64,000 nt of DNA, taken from CALKXV01 sp964632495. Lineage in GTDB: Bacteria > Pseudomonadota > Alphaproteobacteria > Rhodobacterales > Rhodobacteraceae. This document shows, in pieces, positions 60,305 through 64,000 of this stretch. A program made the translations under genes and the position numbers. Each line of letters starts with the position of its first letter. Position 1 is the stretch's first letter. The notes under the pieces are model-generated. The model did no database searches. It saw nothing but the letters and a program-made list of their open reading frames with translations, and was not told the origin of the DNA. The stretch lies in contig CAZWDS010000005.1 of assembly GCA_964632495.1 (NCBI GenBank), positions 1 to 64,000 on the forward strand. Reading direction: 5' to 3'.

Positions 60305-62518
60305 TTAGCCCAGGATGCCGTTGAGCGTTGCCGAGGACCGCATAACAGCATCGGTCTTGGCCGCATCCGTGTGGTAGTACCCGCCCGTATCCGCAGCGCT
60401 TCCGCGCGGGGCGGCCAGCTCGGCCACGATGGTGCTTTCGTTGTCGGCCAGAGCTTTTGCAATCGGCGCGAAATGGGCGGCAAGGTCTGCATCCTCTGAC
60501 TGCTCGGCCAAAGCTTGCGCCCAATACATCGCGAAATAGTAGTGGCTATCACGGTTGTCAGGTTGCCCAACCTTGCGGCCCGGGGATTTGTCGTTGTCCA
60601 AAACGCCTTGCGTTGCGACCTCGACGGCTTGGCCCAACACCTTGGCTTTTGCATTGCCTTTGACCTGAGCCAGATGCTTGAAGCTTTCGCCCAAAGCACA
60701 GAATTCACCCAAGGAATCCCAGCGAAGATGGTTTTCTTCCATCAACTGCTGCACATGCTTTGGCGCTGATCCCCCGGCCCCGGTTTCGAACAACCCGCCA
60801 CCATTCATCAACTTCACGATGGACAGCATCTTGGCCGATGTCCCGAGTTCCAGAATGGGGAACAGATCGGTCAGGTAATCGCGCAGAACGTTGCCCGTGA
60901 CCGCAATTGAATTCTCACCCTTGCGGATCGTGTCAAAACTGGCGCGGGTTGCTTCACGCGGAGCCATGATGTCGAACTTGTCCGAGGCACCGGCCTTGTC
61001 CAGCAAGGGACGCACGTATTTCAGCAGTTGCGCATCATGGGCACGCGTTTCGTCCAGCCAGAAAATGGCCTGACAGCCTTCAAGCGCCTGCCGGTCGATG
61101 GCCAGTTGCACCCAGTCTTCAATCGGGGCTTGCCGGGTGGAAGCCGAGCGCCAGATGTCGCCCGCTTCAACGTCGTGACTGTGCAGGACGTCTCCGTTCG
61201 CCGCGATCATGCGCACGGTTCCATCGGCAGGAATTTCAAACGTGGTCGGGTGGGATCCGTATTCCTGCGCCTTCTGCGCCATCAAACCGATGTTCTGAAC
61301 CGTGCCAGCGGTCGACGGATCAAGCGCACCGTGGGTTTTGCAGTTGTTGATCGCCTCGTCATACACAGCCGAGTACGAGCTATCCGGGATCACACAATTC
61401 GTGTCAGCTTCTTTGCCATCGGGTCCCCAACCCTTGCCACCGGCACGGATCAACGCGGGGATCGAGGCGTCGATGATCACGTCGGACGGCACATGCAGGT
61501 TGCTGATCCCCTTGTCCGAATTCACCATGTACATCGGCGGACGGTCGGCCATCACCGCATCAATCGCAGCCAAAATTTCGCTGCCATTCGGCGCTTCAGC
61601 GACCACTTCCAGCAAAGTGCCAAGGCCAGAGTTCGCGTTCACACCCGCCGCTTCCAATTCAGCACCGTATTTCTCGAACACAGGCTTCAAGAAGGCTTTC
61701 ACCGCGTGCCCGAACACAATCGGGTCCGAGACTTTCATCATCGTCGCCTTCAGATGGATCGAGAACAGCACGTCCTTGGCTTTGGTTTGGTCAATCTGAT
61801 CTTCAAGAAACGCGCTCAGCGCCTTGGCCGACATGAACGTCGCGTCCACAACCGTGCCAGCAGGAAACTCGACACCGTCTTTCAGGACCGTTTCGCTGCC
61901 GTCTTTTGCAGTCAGCACGATCTTGACCGGCCCAGCCTGATCGGCGCTCAACGTGACCGAGGTTTCGTTCGAGCGGAAATCGTTGGCTGTCATCGTCGAT
62001 ACGTGGGTCTTGCTGTCGCCTGCCCAAGTCCCCATCGAATGCGGATTGGATTGAGCGTATGTCTTGACTGCCTTTGCCGCGCGCCGGTCCGAGTTGCCCT
62101 CGCGCAAGACCGGGTTTACCGCAGACCCCTTGATGGTATCAAACCGCGCACGGATGGCTTTCTCTTCGTCTGTTGACGGTGCGTCGGGATAATCAGGGAT
62201 GGCATAGCCCTGACTCTGAAGCTCTTCGACCGCCGCAACAAGCTGCGGCACCGAGGCCGAAATGTTGGGAAGTTTGACCACGTTCGCTCCGGGCGTTTTG
62301 ACCAGATCACCCAGTATCGCCAGATCGTCCGACTGCCGCTGCCCCTCGCTCAGCCCTTCTGGGAACGTTGCGATAATTCGACCGGCCAAGGAAATATCCC
62401 GTGTCCCAACCGAAACACCAGCCGCTTTCGCAAAGGTCTGAATGATCGGCAAAAGAGAGGCCGAGGCCAGCTCGGGGGCTTCATCAACTTTGGTGTAGAC
62501 GATATCGGGGTTTTCCAT
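60305..62518 (-). CDS. icd: isocitrate dehydrogenase (NADP), monomeric type
   Basis: A 737-residue monomeric IDH turning isocitrate into 2-oxoglutarate and CO2 with NADP in the TCA cycle. The size and the blocks IVYTKVDEAPELASASLLPIIQTFAKAAGV at the N-terminus, KLPNISASVPQLVAAVEELQSQGY, SNPHSMGTWAGDSKTHVSTM and GKGWGPDGKEADTNCVIPDSSYSAVYDEAINNCKTHGALDP are specific for this family, which is unrelated in length to the ~400-residue dimeric enzyme. The final third has VLRDYLTDLFPILELGTSAKMLSIVKLMNGGGLFETGAGGSAPKHVQQ. It is monocistronic. Confidence 0.97.
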   Translation of the reverse strand: MENPDIVYTKVDEAPELASASLLPIIQTFAKAAGVSVGTRDISLAGRIIATFPEGLSEGQRQSDDLAILGDLVKTPGANVVKLPNISASVPQLVAAVEELQSQGYAIPDYPDAPSTDEEKAIRARFDTIKGSAVNPVLREGNSDRRAAKAVKTYAQSNPHSMGTWAGDSKTHVSTMTANDFRSNETSVTLSADQAGPVKIVLTAKDGSETVLKDGVEFPAGTVVDATFMSAKALSAFLEDQIDQTKAKDVLFSIHLKATMMKVSDPIVFGHAVKAFLKPVFEKYGAELEAAGVNANSGLGTLLEVVAEAPNGSEILAAIDAVMADRPPMYMVNSDKGISNLHVPSDVIIDASIPALIRAGGKGWGPDGKEADTNCVIPDSSYSAVYDEAINNCKTHGALDPSTAGTVQNIGLMAQKAQEYGSHPTTFEIPADGTVRMIAANGDVLHSHDVEAGDIWRSASTRQAPIEDWVQLAIDRQALEGCQAIFWLDETRAHDAQLLKYVRPLLDKAGASDKFDIMAPREATRASFDTIRKGENSIAVTGNVLRDYLTDLFPILELGTSAKMLSIVKLMNGGGLFETGAGGSAPKHVQQLMEENHLRWDSLGEFCALGESFKHLAQVKGNAKAKVLGQAVEVATQGVLDNDKSPGRKVGQPDNRDSHYYFAMYWAQALAEQSEDADLAAHFAPIAKALADNESTIVAELAAPRGSAADTGGYYHTDAAKTDAVMRSSATLNGILG

Positions 62519-62695
62519 CTCGCGTCAGCTCCTTGGCAAAAATGTCATTTTGCACTTCTAATACCTATCCCCGCCCGAAGGTCCACCATTGTATACCGAA
62601 AATAGAGGGGTATTTCGCCGCACAGACAGAAATCGGGGCAGTTGGAAACGCGCTGTCCGCACCCTACCGCTCCCCATACGCGGACAGGCCTTTGA

Positions 62696-63397
62696 CTACA
62701 CCGAACGTGTTATCCCACCATCCACACGAATGTTTTGGCCCGTGATATAGGCCCCGCCGTCGGACGCCAAAAATGCAACCACGCTGGCAATTTCGCCCAA
62801 AGAACTGCCGTAGCGGCCCATGGGGATTTTTGCGCGGAACTCTTCTTTCTCAGGCAGGCTGTCGATGAAACCGGGCAGCACGTTGTTCATGCGAATGTTC
62901 TCGGCGGCGTATTTGTCGGCAAACAATTTGCTGAACGAGGCCAGTCCAGCCCGCATCACGCCCGAAGTTGGAAATACCGGGTTCGGCTCGAAGGCGGCAA
63001 AGGTCGAAATGTTGATGATCGCGCCACCACCTTGTTTTTGCATGATCGGTGTGACCAGACGCGTCGGGCGCACGGCATTCAGGAAATACACCTCCATCCC
63101 CTCGTGCCAGTCTTCATCGGTCAGTTCTAAAATGGGCGCGCGTGGCCCATGCCCTGCCGAATTGACCAGAACATCGACGCGTCCCCAATGGTTCATGGCC
63201 GCATCCACCAACTTTTTCAGGTCGTCGTCAGACCGGTTCGTGCCTGTCACCCCGACACCACCAAGTTCCTTGGCCAAAGCTTCACCCTTGCCAGAAGACG
63301 ACAGGATCCCAACTTTGAAGCCATCGGCTGCCAAGGCGCGCGCGCTGTCGGCGCCCATGCCGGACCCGCCGGCGGTAATCAGTGCAACTTTGGTCAT
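62696..63397 (-). CDS. atypical SDR-family protein lacking the YxxxK pair
   Basis: A 233-residue short-chain dehydrogenase fold. It has ITAGGSGMGADSARAL (TGxxxGxG-like, near 8-21), VNSAG at 79-82 and S131, and ends with DGGAYITGQNIRVDGGITRSV. At the position of the catalytic Tyr and Lys, 14 and 18 residues after S131, the sequence reads S145 and R149 (SGVMR). It may bind NAD(P) without being a classical oxidoreductase, or use other residues. It lies 51 bp after the aldolase gene and on the same strand, so the two probably act together. Confidence 0.82.
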   Translation of the reverse strand: MTKVALITAGGSGMGADSARALAADGFKVGILSSSGKGEALAKELGGVGVTGTNRSDDDLKKLVDAAMNHWGRVDVLVNSAGHGPRAPILELTDEDWHEGMEVYFLNAVRPTRLVTPIMQKQGGGAIINISTFAAFEPNPVFPTSGVMRAGLASFSKLFADKYAAENIRMNNVLPGFIDSLPEKEEFRAKIPMGRYGSSLGEIASVVAFLASDGGAYITGQNIRVDGGITRSV

Positions 63398-63448
63398 TGA
63401 GCTTGTCCTTTTTGAGTGAGTTTTGGGGTATTCGCCTAAATCTCAAAG

Positions 63449-64000
63449 TCAGGCCAACCCGTTTTTGACGTGGTCCAACAGCGCATCGGTCGCCTTGGCC
63501 AACAATCCCGTATCGGTACCGCAGGCCACGAAGGTGAAGCCCTCGTTCAGCAATTCGACAGCAAAATCTCCATCCGTCACCAAGGTGCCAACCGGCACAC
63601 CCTTGGCGATCAGCCTCTGCGCAGCCGGTTTGATCAGCTTCCAAACCTCGGGATGCATCGGATTGCCCAGATGTCCAATGTCGGCAGCGATATCACCCGG
63701 TCCGAAAAAGATGCCATGCACACCGTCCACCGCGGCGATGGCCTCGGCTTGACCGACGGCATGGCGGGTTTCCAACTGCAACAGAACGGTGGTTTCGTCT
63801 TCGATCCGAGAGACATAATCCTTGATCCGCCCGAATTTGGTTGCCCGGCTAGACGCCGCGACACCTCGCACGCCCCTTGGAGGATAGCGCGTGGCCGCGA
63901 CGGCTTGTTCGGCCTCGGCGACAGATTGAATCATCGGAAACAGAAGCCCCGGCGCACCAAGATCAAGTATCCGCTTTACCGCGACCGCGTCGTTCCATTC
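63449..64000 (-). CDS. HpcH/HpaI-family aldolase, 5' end outside the window
   Basis: A class II pyruvate aldolase, 183 residues visible. The open frame continues to base 64000, starting EWNDAVAVKRILDLGAPGLLFPMIQSV. It has RYPPRGVRGVAASSRATKFG, LLQLETRHAVGQAEAI (metal Glu region) and GVHGIFFGPGDIAADIG (metal Asp). It is related to 2-keto-3-deoxyglucarate aldolase GarL and 4-hydroxy-2-oxoheptanedioate aldolase. It would split a 2-keto-3-deoxy acid into pyruvate and an aldehyde. It is a possible partner for the glucarate dehydratase-like enzyme 22 kb away. Confidence 0.88.
   Translation of the reverse strand, partial: EWNDAVAVKRILDLGAPGLLFPMIQSVAEAEQAVAATRYPPRGVRGVAASSRATKFGRIKDYVSRIEDETTVLLQLETRHAVGQAEAIAAVDGVHGIFFGPGDIAADIGHLGNPMHPEVWKLIKPAAQRLIAKGVPVGTLVTDGDFAVELLNEGFTFVACGTDTGLLAKATDALLDHVKNGLA

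Noticed and set aside
62591..62596. GTATAC upstream of icd as a further GntR site
   Set aside because: Only the six-base core matches; the flanks (TT...CG) do not fit the CTAGTATACCAG pattern, so chance is likely.
1..64000. CRISPR arrays, insertion sequences, prophage genes
   Set aside because: I saw no regularly spaced repeats, transposases, integrases or phage structural genes; the island-like region has no visible integrase, although the gap could hide one.

Overview
The window looks like one scaffold region of an alphaproteobacterium of the order Rhodobacterales (Roseobacter group). The reasons are the fairly high GC, the gene families present (monomeric isocitrate dehydrogenase, fused TAXI-TRAP permease, several DctPQM/ABC uptake systems, kynA-kynU), and a palindromic repeat ending in a ...GAGGTATTTG...AGAAGAAG-like tail that I associate with this order. 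One run of 100 N (14252-14351) shows that two contigs were joined. Identification to genus is not possible from what I can see.

Layout. 1-9951: housekeeping genes (M29 aminopeptidase, UvrD/PcrA helicase, FMN-dependent 2-hydroxy acid dehydrogenase, a small acidic protein, pyruvate carboxylase, a DUF2314-type exported protein) and a tRNA-Gly(GCC). 9952-14351: an island-like stretch next to the tRNA with an exported protein of unknown function, an MFS transporter, an unknown (possibly GNAT-like) protein, an odd LysR-type regulator and the start of an XRE regulator, which runs into the assembly gap. 14364-27613: a divergently transcribed carbohydrate gene cluster. Leftward: PfkB kinase, lactonase-like amidohydrolase, SDR dehydrogenase, FAD oxidoreductase. 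Rightward: fused E1 alpha/beta 2-oxo-acid/acetoin-type dehydrogenase, a free lipoyl domain, an alpha/beta hydrolase overlapping it by 4 bp, a DUF4432 mutarotase-like protein, and a four-gene ABC sugar importer. 27623-29652: tryptophan dioxygenase and kynureninase. 29758-39231: a complete leftward glycogen operon glgP-glgB-glgC-glgA-glgX.

39397-49615: a uronate/alginate-oligosaccharide locus. It has a GntR/FCD regulator, a glucarate-dehydratase-like enolase, an AlgS-AlgM1-AlgM2-AlgQ-like importer, a PL15-like exolytic lyase, a DEH-reductase-like SDR and a KdgF-like cupin. Together they would import unsaturated or intact oligouronides, cut them to monomers in the cytoplasm, linearise the unsaturated uronate and reduce it to 2-keto-3-deoxygluconate. 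49723-57149: an ABCB-type exporter, UspA protein, TAXI-TRAP transporter and a divergent class III aminotransferase. 57368-60245: a DctP-DctQ-DctM TRAP importer. 60305-64000: monomeric NADP isocitrate dehydrogenase, an atypical SDR lacking the usual YxxxK, and a HpcH/HpaI aldolase cut by the window edge.

Two results stand out. First, an identical 14-bp sequence (ACTAGTATACCAGT) with a GTATAC core lies upstream of the alginate-type ABC operon and, in reverse orientation, upstream of dctPQM. It fits the FadR-type GntR operator pattern, so the two loci may share the nearby GntR regulator. Second, the 14-28 kb sugar cluster combines a fused E1, a free lipoyl domain and a separate alpha/beta hydrolase (an AcoC-like E2 split in two) with sugar oxidation and uptake genes, and it does not match any catabolic pathway I can name.
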